From NCBI GenBank assembly GCA_963204905.1, contig CAUJJN010000382.1:25798-89797 (forward strand): a DNA stretch of 64,000 bases, in the 5' to 3' direction. This stretch comes from Pseudomonadota bacterium. Lineage in GTDB: Bacteria > Pseudomonadota > Alphaproteobacteria > Rhizobiales > Xanthobacteraceae. How positions within the stretch are numbered: the stretch's first letter is position 1; each line of letters starts with the position of its first letter. Below, piece by piece: positions 39,516-49,344 of this stretch. Both the position numbers and the translations under genes were made by a program. Under the pieces are notes generated by a model. It worked only from the letters and a program-made list of their open reading frames with translations, had not been told where the DNA came from and did not search any database.

Positions 39516-40863
39516 TCTGCCCCACCATGTCGTTATTGTCGGCGGTGGTTTCGGCGGCCTTGAGGTGGCGCGGCAGCTGACCTCCGCGAAGATCAGGATC
39601 ACACTGATCGATCGTCGCAATCACCATCTGTTTCAGCCTCTTCTCTATCAGGTGGCAACGGCCTCGCTGGCGACGTCCGAGATCGCCTGGCCGATCCGCT
39701 CGCTGCTGCGTCGGCGCGAGAATGTGACGACACTCCTGGCGACAGTCGTCGACGCGAACGGGAAAACGGCTTCGGTTACGTTGGAGAACGGAGAAGCCAT
39801 CGGGTTCGACACACTGGTCCTCGCCACAGGCGCGCGGCATGCCTATTTTGGCCACGACGAGTGGGAGCCGTTCGCGCCCGGACTGAAAACCATCGAGGAT
39901 GCGACGGGGATCAGGCGACGGCTGCTCGTCGCGTTCGAGCGCGCAGAACGTTGCAACGACCCAAATGAGCGCGCGAAACTTTTGACCTTTGTGGTGATCG
40001 GCGGCGGGCCGACCGGCGTCGAGCTCGCCGGAACGATCGCCGAACTCGCGCATGAGACGTTGCACGGCGATTTTCGCAACATCGACACGCACGACGCTTG
40101 CGTCGTTCTCGTCGAGGCCGGGCCCCGTTTGCTGCCGGGCTTCAAACATTCGCTCTCCGACTACGCCAGTCGCGCATTGACGCGCCTCGGCGTCGAGGTT
40201 CGCCTTGGTCATCCGGTCTCCCAATGCACATCCGAAGGCGTTGTAGTCGATGGCGATCTGTTGCCGGCCAGCACGATTTTATGGGCAGCCGGGGTTGCGG
40301 CGTCGCCAGCGGCCGACTGGCTCGATGCACCAGCAGATCGCGCCGGGCGCATCCTCGTCGAGCCCAACCTGACCGTTCCTGGCCATGCGAACATCTTCGC
40401 GATTGGAGATACGGCCCATGTCGTCCTCCCGGGTGGCCGGATGGTTCCGGGCATCGCGCCGGCGGCCAAGCAGGAAGGCCGCTATGTTGCAAAGGTCATT
40501 GATGCACGGCTGCGTGGTGATGCGGCGCCGGGACCGTTCAGATATCGCGATGCCGGTTCGCTCGCGACCATCGGCAAGCGGGCCGCTGTCGTCGATTTCG
40601 GCTGGGCCACTTTCAGGGGCCGCATCGCCTGGTGGCTTTGGGGATTTGCACACATCTACTTTCTGATCGGGTTGCGCCATCGGCTTGCAGTCGCATTGAG
40701 CTGGTTGTGGATCTATCTGACCGGGCAGCGCAGTGCCCGACTTATCACCCAGGGCCGAGAGCGGCTGGCCGATCCGCCAGCGATCGCACCTTCCGCGCCC
40801 GCCGCAGCCGGGCTTGATGCCGGGCGAGCAGACCTCGAAGGAGCGCGCGATGCGAGACAGTGA
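39505..40863 (+). CDS. ndh: NAD(P)/FAD oxidoreductase, type II NADH dehydrogenase-like
   Basis: VVIVGGGFGGLEVARQL, FVVIGGGPTGVELAGTIAELA, NIFAIGDTAHV; likely GTG start at 39505. Confidence 0.88.
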   Translation: MTDNLPHHVVIVGGGFGGLEVARQLTSAKIRITLIDRRNHHLFQPLLYQVATASLATSEIAWPIRSLLRRRENVTTLLATVVDANGKTASVTLENGEAIGFDTLVLATGARHAYFGHDEWEPFAPGLKTIEDATGIRRRLLVAFERAERCNDPNERAKLLTFVVIGGGPTGVELAGTIAELAHETLHGDFRNIDTHDACVVLVEAGPRLLPGFKHSLSDYASRALTRLGVEVRLGHPVSQCTSEGVVVDGDLLPASTILWAAGVAASPAADWLDAPADRAGRILVEPNLTVPGHANIFAIGDTAHVVLPGGRMVPGIAPAAKQEGRYVAKVIDARLRGDAAPGPFRYRDAGSLATIGKRAAVVDFGWATFRGRIAWWLWGFAHIYFLIGLRHRLAVALSWLWIYLTGQRSARLITQGRERLADPPAIAPSAPAAAGLDAGRADLEGARDARQ

Positions 40864-41119
40864 GAAGAGCCCTCTGGAGATGTCGGAGGATGGCCTGCTG
40901 ATCCGTATTGAACCGGCGGACCAGAAGGAGCGCGAGAAATACGAAGCACTGATCCGCGACGACTATGCTCGCTGTCACCCTGGGGACTCTCTCGATTTTC
41001 TGAAACATCGCGCGCGTTTCCAGAAGGAGGCACAAGGCCTTCTTCGGGACTGGATGGCGGTTGCCGCACGCCTGGCCCGCGAGGAAGAACGGCATCGGTC
41101 CAAACGTCGTGCTGAGTGA
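40850..41119 (+). CDS. hypothetical protein (89 aa)
   Basis: MRDSEKSPLEMSEDGLLIRIEPADQKEREKYEALIRDDYARCHPGDSLDFLKHRARF...; overlaps ndh stop. Confidence 0.6.
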   Translation: MRDSEKSPLEMSEDGLLIRIEPADQKEREKYEALIRDDYARCHPGDSLDFLKHRARFQKEAQGLLRDWMAVAARLAREEERHRSKRRAE

Positions 41120-41242
41120 CGGTACGGCTTGGTCGCGATCAACCGGCGTTCCGCCGCCGCGCCCCAATCAATCCTTTCAGATCAATCTTCGCCAAAGACA
41201 TCATGACAGAGGCGCGATGCGCCACCCCGACAGGGAAGCACA

Positions 41243-41407
41243 ATGATTACCGAACCGCTGTGCAAGGCCGCCCGCGCCCTCGTTGAAATCGAACGAAAGC
41301 AATTGGCCGAAACGGCCAAGGCCCCCATCAGAGCCGAAACCACGCTTCCGATCTCAATCCATTCAGCGCATTTGAGCGGCATGGTCGAAGGCGTCCGTGA
41401 CGATTGA
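41243..41407 (+). pseudogene. possible truncated XRE-type HTH ORF
   Basis: MITEPLCKAARALVEIERKQLAETAKA... resembles the first helix of XRE regulators, then loses similarity. Confidence 0.3.
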
Positions 41408-41544
41408 CGTCATGCACGATCCGCTCGCTTCTGACCGGTCACAAGCCACTAGGGTTCGTTCCAGCGCTTGGGGGCACCAACGGTACGGACAATCCCGTCA
41501 TGCTCCCTGACCCATTCGTCAGATCAGAACCGTTGGTTGCTGGA

Positions 41545-43032
41545 CTAACCTGCTTCGGCCATCCTGCGTAGCAAGACGCGGTCGATCTTGTTGGTTGCGG
41601 CCAGTGGCAGTGCATCCATGAAGAAGACGCGCCTCGGATGCTGATAGGCCGGCGCGTTGGCCAGGACGAAGTCCTTGATCGACTGCTCGGACAGATCGGT
41701 GCCGTCTCGCAGCACGACGAACGCAACGGGCTTCTGTCCCTTGATGTCGTCGGCCACGGGCACGACGCAGGCCTGCAACACCTCCGGCATGCGCTCAATC
41801 ACCTTTTCCACTTCTCCGGGATAAATATTCTCGCCGCCGCAATTGAACATGTCATCGACACGACCAACAAAATAATAACAGCCGTCGGCGTCACGCCGGA
41901 AGACGTCGCCTGATTTGTACCATCCATCTTCAGTCAGCACCTGGCTCGTCTTCTCCGGCAGATTCAGATAGCCAAGCATGTTCGCCGGAGTCAGCATCCA
42001 GAGCTCGCCCTCGTCCGCCTCCATGCCGCGGCTATCAACAAGTCGCGCCTCGACATCAGGCATCGGCCAGCCCAGGGCGTCGCCTCCCGGCATTGTCTTG
42101 CCCGGAACTGGCCCAAATACGATCGGCCCAGCCTCCGTGGTACCGTATCCCCCCGCTACTGAAGCGTTGGGAAATGCCATATGCACCGCATCGTAAAGCT
42201 GATGGGTCGCGGGGGCCGAGCCCATGCGCACGTAACGGACCTTCGATGTATCAATCGCCGCGAGCGCCTCTGCCTCGCGCACCACCATCGCCATCATGGT
42301 CGGCACCGACGTCACCCAGGTCACACCGAATGTGCCGATCGCACCAATAAAATTCTTCGCGTCGAACTGCGGCAGCAACACCAGGCTCGCGTGGGCCGCC
42401 AGAGCAAATTTGGCAGAGATGAGAGCATTCATATGAAATAATGGCGCGGCGACAATCAGACACTCATCCGCGAACGAAGCGCGCGCGCTGATCCGTCTCC
42501 TGACGGCCCAAAGCTGGCCCTCATGCGAAAGCTGAACACCCTTCGGAATGCCGGTCGATCCTGATGTGTAGAGAATCATTGCACAAGCCTTCGGCGGCGG
42601 CGTCACGGCCGCGAAGGGACCCGGGTCGAGCAGAGCGTCCCACGCCTTCCCCTCCATCGCGACATGCGGCAGATGTTCCGGCACCAGTTTCATCCGCTCG
42701 ATGTCAGCGATCACCAGTTTTGCGGCGCAATCCTTGAGAACCAGATCGACGGTCTCGACTGAAAGCTTGTAGTTGATCGGCACCGCGACCATGCCGGCAC
42801 GCATAATGGCGAAATAAGCGATGAGATATTCGGCGCGATTGATGCCGATCAGAGCGACCGAATCTCCCGGCTTTAGCCCGCGCTTGACGAGTCCCCGAGC
42901 ACAAGCATCAGACAGAGCATCCATCTGACCGTGGGAATAATAGCGCGGCTGCCGGAAATCCAGACAGTCGATTAGAGCGATCGCGTCGGGATCTTTAGCA
43001 TGATCTACCAGTTTGCCGAGGTTCGTCCACAT
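41545..43032 (-). CDS. acyl-CoA synthetase (AMP-binding)
   Basis: MILYTSGSTGIPKGVQLSHEGQ, YKSGDVFRRDADGCYYFVGRVDDMFNCGGENIYPGEVE. Confidence 0.9.
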   Translation of the reverse strand: MWTNLGKLVDHAKDPDAIALIDCLDFRQPRYYSHGQMDALSDACARGLVKRGLKPGDSVALIGINRAEYLIAYFAIMRAGMVAVPINYKLSVETVDLVLKDCAAKLVIADIERMKLVPEHLPHVAMEGKAWDALLDPGPFAAVTPPPKACAMILYTSGSTGIPKGVQLSHEGQLWAVRRRISARASFADECLIVAAPLFHMNALISAKFALAAHASLVLLPQFDAKNFIGAIGTFGVTWVTSVPTMMAMVVREAEALAAIDTSKVRYVRMGSAPATHQLYDAVHMAFPNASVAGGYGTTEAGPIVFGPVPGKTMPGGDALGWPMPDVEARLVDSRGMEADEGELWMLTPANMLGYLNLPEKTSQVLTEDGWYKSGDVFRRDADGCYYFVGRVDDMFNCGGENIYPGEVEKVIERMPEVLQACVVPVADDIKGQKPVAFVVLRDGTDLSEQSIKDFVLANAPAYQHPRRVFFMDALPLAATNKIDRVLLRRMAEAG

Positions 43033-43134
43033 TCTGAGTCCCATTGTCGTTTCAATCGACGCGGAAAAAGCAAATTCATTCCGCATCCAATTCTTTACAT
43101 AGACCAATACGTTTTCCCGTCAGAGGAGTCGATC

Positions 43135-44229
43135 TTGACCAACCTTACCGAGTTCTCCGAGACCTACCGCGACGCGCGCGGCAAATTTCTTGCTGCCGCG
43201 TCGAAGGCCGGCGCGGAGGTGACCGCCTATGCTCATGCGGCCCAGTCCGGCCCCGACGGTGAAGAGTTGTTCATGGACGTCGCCCGACTTGGCCGACGAG
43301 ACGCCACCAGGGTACTCGTCGTCGGCTCCGGAACCCATGGGATCGAGGGCTACCCCGGGTCCGCGGCACAGACCAACTGGCTGAACCGCTTTGAAGCAGG
43401 CTCGTTGCCCGACGAGGTCGGTGTCTTGTTTTTTCACGGACATAATCCGTGGGGTTTTGCCCACGCCATGCGCTTCACCGAAGAGAACGTCGACCTCAAC
43501 CGCAACTTCGTCGACTTCACCCGGCCGCGCCCGGCCAATCCCGGCTATGCCCGCGTTCATGACATCCTCGCCCGCACAACCTGGAACGAGAGCGACTTGC
43601 CGGGCATCTTTGATGCCCTGACGGCGTTGCGGGAAGATATCGGCGAGCAAGCCTTCTCCGATGCCTTCAACGGCGGCCAGTATTCCCACCCCGATGGCAT
43701 CTTCTATGGCGGCGCGCGCGAACAGTGGTCCAACCTCACCTTTCGTCGCGCCGCCAAAGAACATCTTGCGAATGTGAAATCGGCGGCCTTGATCGACTTG
43801 CATACCGGAATTGGGCCCCGCAACGGCCACATATTTCTTTGTTTCCATCGTCCCGCCAGCGACGCTTTTGAACGGGCGCGCCGATGGTGGGGCGAGCGCG
43901 CCGTCAATCGTGAAGGTGTCACCCACAAAGCCGTCGCAGACTATCAGGGCCTGCTGGTGAATGCCTTCGTCGATCTGCTGCCCGCCAGCAAGACCACCGC
44001 AGTCGTGGTTGAGTTCGGTACGCTGCCGCGTGACCAGATGCAGCGGGCCGCAATGGCCGCGCGCTGGCTGTGGGCAGTTGGCACCGACGATGCGGCGTTG
44101 AAACAACGCCTGACCGCTCTCGTTCGCGAAGCCTATTACCCGAGCGCAGCCGACTGGCGTGCGGCCACGCTGACGCAATCCCGCGAGATCATCGACCAGG
44201 GGCTGAACGGGATCTCCCAACATCCCTGA
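43135..44229 (+). CDS. DUF2817 / M14-like metallopeptidase
   Basis: VVGSGTHGIEGYPGSAAQ (Zn-binding HGIEG), FFHGHNPWGFAHAMRFTEENVDLNRNFVDF, ALIDLHTGIGPRNG. Probable TTG start. Confidence 0.85.
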   Translation: MTNLTEFSETYRDARGKFLAAASKAGAEVTAYAHAAQSGPDGEELFMDVARLGRRDATRVLVVGSGTHGIEGYPGSAAQTNWLNRFEAGSLPDEVGVLFFHGHNPWGFAHAMRFTEENVDLNRNFVDFTRPRPANPGYARVHDILARTTWNESDLPGIFDALTALREDIGEQAFSDAFNGGQYSHPDGIFYGGAREQWSNLTFRRAAKEHLANVKSAALIDLHTGIGPRNGHIFLCFHRPASDAFERARRWWGERAVNREGVTHKAVADYQGLLVNAFVDLLPASKTTAVVVEFGTLPRDQMQRAAMAARWLWAVGTDDAALKQRLTALVREAYYPSAADWRAATLTQSREIIDQGLNGISQHP

Positions 44230-44238
44230 ACCCTGCGA

Positions 44239-45018
44239 TCAAGCAGCGGCTTGGTTTTGGTCGCCGCGATCCCAGAACACCAGCTTGCGTTGCAAAAACT
44301 TGATGAACTGGCTACCCGCGATTCCGAGCACCGCAAGGCTGATCAAGGCTGCGAACATCGTGCTCGTGTCGAGCGTGGTGGTCGCGGCGTTGATAAGATA
44401 ACCCAATCCCTGCGACGACGAAACAAACTCCGCGACGACGGCGCCGATCAGGCCAAGCACAACAGAAATCTGCAAGCCCGCGAAAATATGACTGGCGGCC
44501 GAAGGAATCTTGATACGCGTCAGGATATGCCAGCGGCTTGCGGAAAACGCCCGCATCAGGTCGATCAGCGAGGGATCGGTCGCCTTGAGCCCAACCGCGG
44601 TATTGATGAACATCGGGAAGAAGCAGACCAGCGCCACCATCACGACTTTCGATCCGAGCCCGAAGCCGAACCAGACCAGGATCAACGGCGCAAGCGCCAC
44701 CTTCGGCATCGACTGCAGGCCGAGTACGAACGGATATAGCAGGCGCTCAAGCCAGCGAAATTCGGCAAATAGCGTTCCAGTGATGAAAGCAATCGAGCAG
44801 CCACATACATAGCCGATCACCATCGAACTCATGGTGTAGCCGAAATCCTTCCAGAAGGCGCCTTCGATATAGCCGCGACGCAGCGCCGCGAGTACGCTTT
44901 CGAACGGCGGCAGAATATAGTTTGGCACCCCCCAGTGGCGAACCGCGAAGATCCAGAGCGCCAGCAGCGCCACCAACAACAAGAGCGGATAAAAAACCGA
45001 TTTAAGATTCTCGTTCAT
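44239..45018 (-). CDS. ABC transporter permease (NitT/TauT type)
   Basis: Multi-TM; ASRWHILTRIKIPSAASHIFAGLQISVVLGLIGAVVAEFVSSSQGLGYLI. Confidence 0.9.
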   Translation of the reverse strand: MNENLKSVFYPLLLLVALLALWIFAVRHWGVPNYILPPFESVLAALRRGYIEGAFWKDFGYTMSSMVIGYVCGCSIAFITGTLFAEFRWLERLLYPFVLGLQSMPKVALAPLILVWFGFGLGSKVVMVALVCFFPMFINTAVGLKATDPSLIDLMRAFSASRWHILTRIKIPSAASHIFAGLQISVVLGLIGAVVAEFVSSSQGLGYLINAATTTLDTSTMFAALISLAVLGIAGSQFIKFLQRKLVFWDRGDQNQAAA

Positions 45019-45027
45019 GGCCCGCGC

Positions 45028-45822
45028 CTATTTCCTGTCGTGCGAGAACATCGCCCGGAGTTCGCCGCAAATTTCACCGAAGTGCGGGCTCGCCAGCGTC
45101 TCTTGCGTGCGCGGCAGCGGCAGATCGATCGCGACATCTTTGATAATACGCGCCGGACGCGGTGACAGCACCAAGACCCGGGTGGAGAGAAACACTGCTT
45201 CAGGAATCGAATGGGTAATGAAAATGACCGACTTCCGGGCCTCCATCCAAATCCGCTGCAATTCGACCATCATATGCTCGCGCGTCATGGCGTCGAGCGC
45301 CGCGAATGGCTCGTCCATCAGCAGCAGACTCGGATCATGCACCAGGCCCCGGGCGATGCCGACGCGCTGCTGCATGCCGCCGGACAATTCGTGCGGATAA
45401 TGCCTCTCGAAGTTCTCAAGCCCCATCAAGTGAAGCAGAGAACGGGCGCGGATGAGCCCGGCTTTGGCATCCATCCCAAGCGTACGGATCGGCAGCATCA
45501 CGTTGTCGAGCACGGTGCGCCACGGAAGCAGCGTCGCCTGTTGAAATACGATGCCGACGTCACGACGCGGTCCGGTGATCGGATGGCCGTCCAACTCGAC
45601 AACACCGGAAGACGGCAGCAGCAAACCGGCTGCCACCTTGAGCAAGGTCGACTTTCCACACCCGGACGGCCCGAGGATCGAAAGAAACTCGCCTTTGGCC
45701 AAAGTGGTTGAAAAATGCTCCAGCGCCTTGGTCGGACCGCGAGATGACCGATAGGTCACCTCGAGATCGTCTGCCCGAAAAATCGGGTTACTGGGGATCG
45801 TGGAAATGCGTTCGTGCATCAT
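45028..45822 (-). CDS. ABC transporter ATP-binding protein (NitT/TauT type)
   Basis: LGPSGCGKSTLLKVAAG, LSGGMQQRVGIARGLVHDPSLLLMDEPFAALD. Confidence 0.95.
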   Translation of the reverse strand: MMHERISTIPSNPIFRADDLEVTYRSSRGPTKALEHFSTTLAKGEFLSILGPSGCGKSTLLKVAAGLLLPSSGVVELDGHPITGPRRDVGIVFQQATLLPWRTVLDNVMLPIRTLGMDAKAGLIRARSLLHLMGLENFERHYPHELSGGMQQRVGIARGLVHDPSLLLMDEPFAALDAMTREHMMVELQRIWMEARKSVIFITHSIPEAVFLSTRVLVLSPRPARIIKDVAIDLPLPRTQETLASPHFGEICGELRAMFSHDRK

Positions 45823-45827
45823 CCGGC

Positions 45828-46910
45828 TCAGTCCTTGAAGGATTTTGCCTGTGCGATCACCTTCGCCGCATCAAACTCCGAGAACTTCTGCGTGAAGGCA
45901 TTGGTATAGCAGGCATCGACATCAACATTCTTCGTCGAGAGCTGTCCGCCTTCATAAAGCGCTTCGGCAAAATCCTGCCAGATTTGCTTGTCGTAAGAGC
46001 CCCACTTGCGCGGTTCTTCGCCCTTCGGGAAAGCCAGCATCTTATCGAAGCGAGCCGAGAAAACCTTGACGCCGTCTGCAAGCACCTTGGCTTCGTCGCC
46101 GCTCGGCTTGTCGTTCGGATACTCTTTCCAGAACATCTTGACGCAGGCTTCGCGATTCATTTCGCAGAAGAGTGTCGCCTTGGCGATGGCACGACCAAAT
46201 CCTGCGAGCAGTTGCGGCTTGTCGCGAATCATATCTTCATGAGCGACGAATCCGTTGCTGAACAGCGCCTCATAGCGCGGCAGTTGCTCCAGACGACGGA
46301 TCTTGGTGCCCTGAGTTTCCAGTGTCGCATGCTGCGCATCGAAGAGGTTCAGCGCATCGATGCGTTTCTCAGTCAGCGCCAGAAACGCGGCGGAGCCGAC
46401 ACCCACCGGCACCAGCGTTGCGTTCACCTTCAGTTCCTTGAACTGAGCGCGGGTGATCGGCACGTTCCCGAAACTCATGGCGCCGACGCCAACCGTCTTG
46501 CCATTGAGATCCGCCATGGTCTTGATCGGCGAATCCTCGAGCACGGCGAACTCCCAGCCGGAGGAACGCGTCATGTTGTAGAAAAACTTAAGGGGCAGCT
46601 TTTCCTTCCCCGCATCGCGCGAGATGATGAGTGTATCCGGGTTCGGATAACCGATGTCGATCCGCTTCGCCAGCATCTGTGGGATTAATGTGCCGGTCCC
46701 CTTGAAGCCCATCAACTCGACATCAAGGCCTTCTTCCTTGAAATAGCCGAGCGCCTTGGCGGCCACCATCGGAGCTTGCGACAGCGTCATCGACGTGACG
46801 TTGCCATAGACCAATTTTACAAGGTCCGCCCTTGCCGGCGTGCTCGCATATGCGAGCGCCGCTACCGCAAGCATTGCCCCAGCATAGAGGCTTGATTTCG
46901 AATGCTTCAT
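45828..46910 (-). CDS. ABC transporter substrate-binding protein (NitT/TauT type)
   Basis: Signal peptide; AKALGYFKEEGLDVELMGFKGTG; VGVGAMSFGNVPITRAQ. Confidence 0.9.
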   Translation of the reverse strand: MKHSKSSLYAGAMLAVAALAYASTPARADLVKLVYGNVTSMTLSQAPMVAAKALGYFKEEGLDVELMGFKGTGTLIPQMLAKRIDIGYPNPDTLIISRDAGKEKLPLKFFYNMTRSSGWEFAVLEDSPIKTMADLNGKTVGVGAMSFGNVPITRAQFKELKVNATLVPVGVGSAAFLALTEKRIDALNLFDAQHATLETQGTKIRRLEQLPRYEALFSNGFVAHEDMIRDKPQLLAGFGRAIAKATLFCEMNREACVKMFWKEYPNDKPSGDEAKVLADGVKVFSARFDKMLAFPKGEEPRKWGSYDKQIWQDFAEALYEGGQLSTKNVDVDACYTNAFTQKFSEFDAAKVIAQAKSFKD

Positions 46911-46939
46911 CGTATCCCCTCCTCTCGATAATCTAAAAT

Positions 46940-47371
46940 CTATCCGGTAGTAGGTACATAAGTTCCACGACCGACGGCGACGAGCTTGCCGTCCGCAGCA
47001 AAGACGTCGATGTCGATGACTGCCGACGATCGTCCGCTTCTACGCACCACCGCAACGCCGTCGACATAATCGCCGGTGGCGGGCCGCAGATAGTCGACCC
47101 GCAGATTCATGGTCGGCACACCCCCTCCGACCAACATCCCCAGCGCGAAATCGCCGACCACATCTATGAACGCGGCAAGGACGCCACCATGAAACTGACC
47201 GGTGCCGGGGCGACGCTCGAATTCAGGACGGATCGGCAAACGCGCCGCGAAACGCGACCCGGAATGATCGACCTCCCGCACTTCGAGATTCATCATCCGG
47301 ATAAACGGTGAGCGATTGAAAATCGCCTCGATGTCTGCCTTTTCCAGCTTTTTGACCGATGCCTCGCTCAT
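46940..47371 (-). CDS. PaaI family thioesterase (hotdog fold)
   Basis: GTGQFHGGVLAAFIDVVGDFALGM...TMNLRVDYLRPATGDYVDGVAVVRRSGRSSAVIDIDVF. Confidence 0.88.
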   Translation of the reverse strand: MSEASVKKLEKADIEAIFNRSPFIRMMNLEVREVDHSGSRFAARLPIRPEFERRPGTGQFHGGVLAAFIDVVGDFALGMLVGGGVPTMNLRVDYLRPATGDYVDGVAVVRRSGRSSAVIDIDVFAADGKLVAVGRGTYVPTTG

Positions 47372-48381
47372 GGCTTCACCAGAATTTTCCCGAACAGGTG
47401 TCGATCTTCCATATGCTTGAATGCATCATTGATCTCGGACAATGGATAGGTCCGATCGACCACCGGCTTCAACTTACCCTGCTGCACGAGATGGATGAGA
47501 CTCTGCAGATCGTCGCGCTGCCATCCGTTGGAGCCGAGAATCTGCAATTCGTAAGTCCAGATGAAACGGATATCCTCGGCCGGATCATAGCCCGCGGTCG
47601 CACCGCATGTCAGCAAGCGGCCGCCGCGATGCAGGGTCCGCAGCGATTTCACCCAGGTGTCGCCGCCGGTGAAATTCACCACGACGTCCATGCCCTTTTC
47701 AGACAAGCGCCGGTGGGGCTTTCCGAAATTGGCAAAGATCGACTTCATGAAGTCTTCTTTTTTGTAGTCGATCAGATGATCGGCACCAAGATCCTTCAGA
47801 CGCTGAAGTTTCTCCGGTGTGGAAGCGGCAGCAATGACTTCCGCCCCGGCAAGCTTGGCCAGTTGCACGCAGCAGGTGCCAACTCCACCCGATGCACCGA
47901 GGATCAAGACCTTCTCGCCGGCCTTGATCTTGCCGATCGTGACCATCATGCGCCAGGCCGTACCGTAAGCGACCGGCAGACAGGCAGCAGTCTCGAAGCT
48001 CACATCGTCGGGGAGCCGAACCAGATGATGATCGGGAACAGCGCAGTATTCCGCAAGGCCGCCATGGCGCACTTCGCCGAGAACACCGCCGAAATTCTTT
48101 CGGTCGGAAGGATCGATCATAACACGATCGCCCTTCTTCCAGCCGCCTTCGACCCCTTCACCGACTTCGACGATTTCGCCGGCGAAATCGAGGGCCATGA
48201 TCATCGGCATCGGCACCTTGATGCCAGGCATGCCATTGCGAGTAAATACATCGTGATAGTTCAGCGTCGCAGCATGGACCTTGATGACAACCTCACCGTG
48301 ACCAGCAACGGGATCCGGGAAATTCGTCTCGTACTTGATGCTGCCCGGCCCACCGTGCTCGTAAATCACTGCCGCCTTCAT
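47368..48381 (-). CDS. zinc-binding alcohol dehydrogenase / MDR family
   Basis: MKAAVIYEHGGPGSIKYE, LGASGGVGTCCVQLAKLAGAEVIAAAST; stop overlaps the PaaI gene start. Confidence 0.9.
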   Translation of the reverse strand: MKAAVIYEHGGPGSIKYETNFPDPVAGHGEVVIKVHAATLNYHDVFTRNGMPGIKVPMPMIMALDFAGEIVEVGEGVEGGWKKGDRVMIDPSDRKNFGGVLGEVRHGGLAEYCAVPDHHLVRLPDDVSFETAACLPVAYGTAWRMMVTIGKIKAGEKVLILGASGGVGTCCVQLAKLAGAEVIAAASTPEKLQRLKDLGADHLIDYKKEDFMKSIFANFGKPHRRLSEKGMDVVVNFTGGDTWVKSLRTLHRGGRLLTCGATAGYDPAEDIRFIWTYELQILGSNGWQRDDLQSLIHLVQQGKLKPVVDRTYPLSEINDAFKHMEDRHLFGKILVKP

Positions 48382-48399
48382 TTTGGCTCCCTTGAAATT

Positions 48400-49287
48400 T
48401 TAAGTTGATTGCGTGAAAACGAGAGCACCGTGGCTCGCCTCGGACGGCCCGACCCAGATGGATCGCGGCGCGTCCATCGACGGTTGCTCGACATAGTCAA
48501 TGCCGCGGCTATTGAAAAGCTCCTGAAGTCGATCCAGCGAAGCAACGCCGATGCCTGCCGCAGCGACGCGATTGAGCGCTCCATCGCGATGGACCGGTGA
48601 GTGCGCGCGCATCGCAGCTTCCGACATGATCCAAAAGCTGCCGCGCGCGAGCTTGAAACCAACCGCGCCATCTACGCGCTCGCCGGGTCCCAGGAAACGG
48701 CCGAAGCGCTCGGCTGTTTCCGCCACATTCGAACTGACGAAATAAATCGACGACAGTTCCTTCGCACCGTTCTCATGCTGAAGCAGATGCGGTTGCCACA
48801 ACACCTCGGGTGTCCGATGCTCGATCACGATGAACCGAGCTTCCGGGTACGCTTCTTCATTGAGGTAGATGTTTTCGAATTTCGCCCGCCGCACCATTTC
48901 ATCGTTGACGCCGAACGCGGCGTCACGCTCCAGCTTGGCAGGCGCGGCGGTGTTTACCCCGGCCTGAACCAAAGCCTCATAAGCCGCCGTGGACGAGGGA
49001 CAATTCATCGCAACGATGTGCAACCCCTCATAGCGGGCGAGCATGCGCTTGACGGTACTCGGCATGGCTTCATCGACAAGACCAAGCAACTCGAAGTAGC
49101 CGCGCTCGAACATCGCACAATGATTGCCGGACCCCCACGGCACAACCGGGCCGCCAGGCTCCAGCGCACCAGCATGCATGCTGCGAGATGTCAGACGAAA
49201 ACCCAATTTCTCGAACGACGCACGCGCGTGATCGAGATTCCTGATGCCGAGCCCGACGTGATCAAGAGCAAACCCGAGAGATGTCAT
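48400..49287 (-). CDS. VOC family (glyoxalase-like) protein
   Basis: FALDHVGLGIRNLDHARASFEKLGFRLTSRSMHAGALEPGGPVVPWGSGNHCAMFERGYFELLGL. Confidence 0.85.
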   Translation of the reverse strand: MTSLGFALDHVGLGIRNLDHARASFEKLGFRLTSRSMHAGALEPGGPVVPWGSGNHCAMFERGYFELLGLVDEAMPSTVKRMLARYEGLHIVAMNCPSSTAAYEALVQAGVNTAAPAKLERDAAFGVNDEMVRRAKFENIYLNEEAYPEARFIVIEHRTPEVLWQPHLLQHENGAKELSSIYFVSSNVAETAERFGRFLGPGERVDGAVGFKLARGSFWIMSEAAMRAHSPVHRDGALNRVAAAGIGVASLDRLQELFNSRGIDYVEQPSMDAPRSIWVGPSEASHGALVFTQST

Positions 49288-49344
49288 ACGCTACCCGTCA
49301 ATTTTCGCATTTTGCTTTACGGCTGCCATCCCCGTTTCCGTGCG

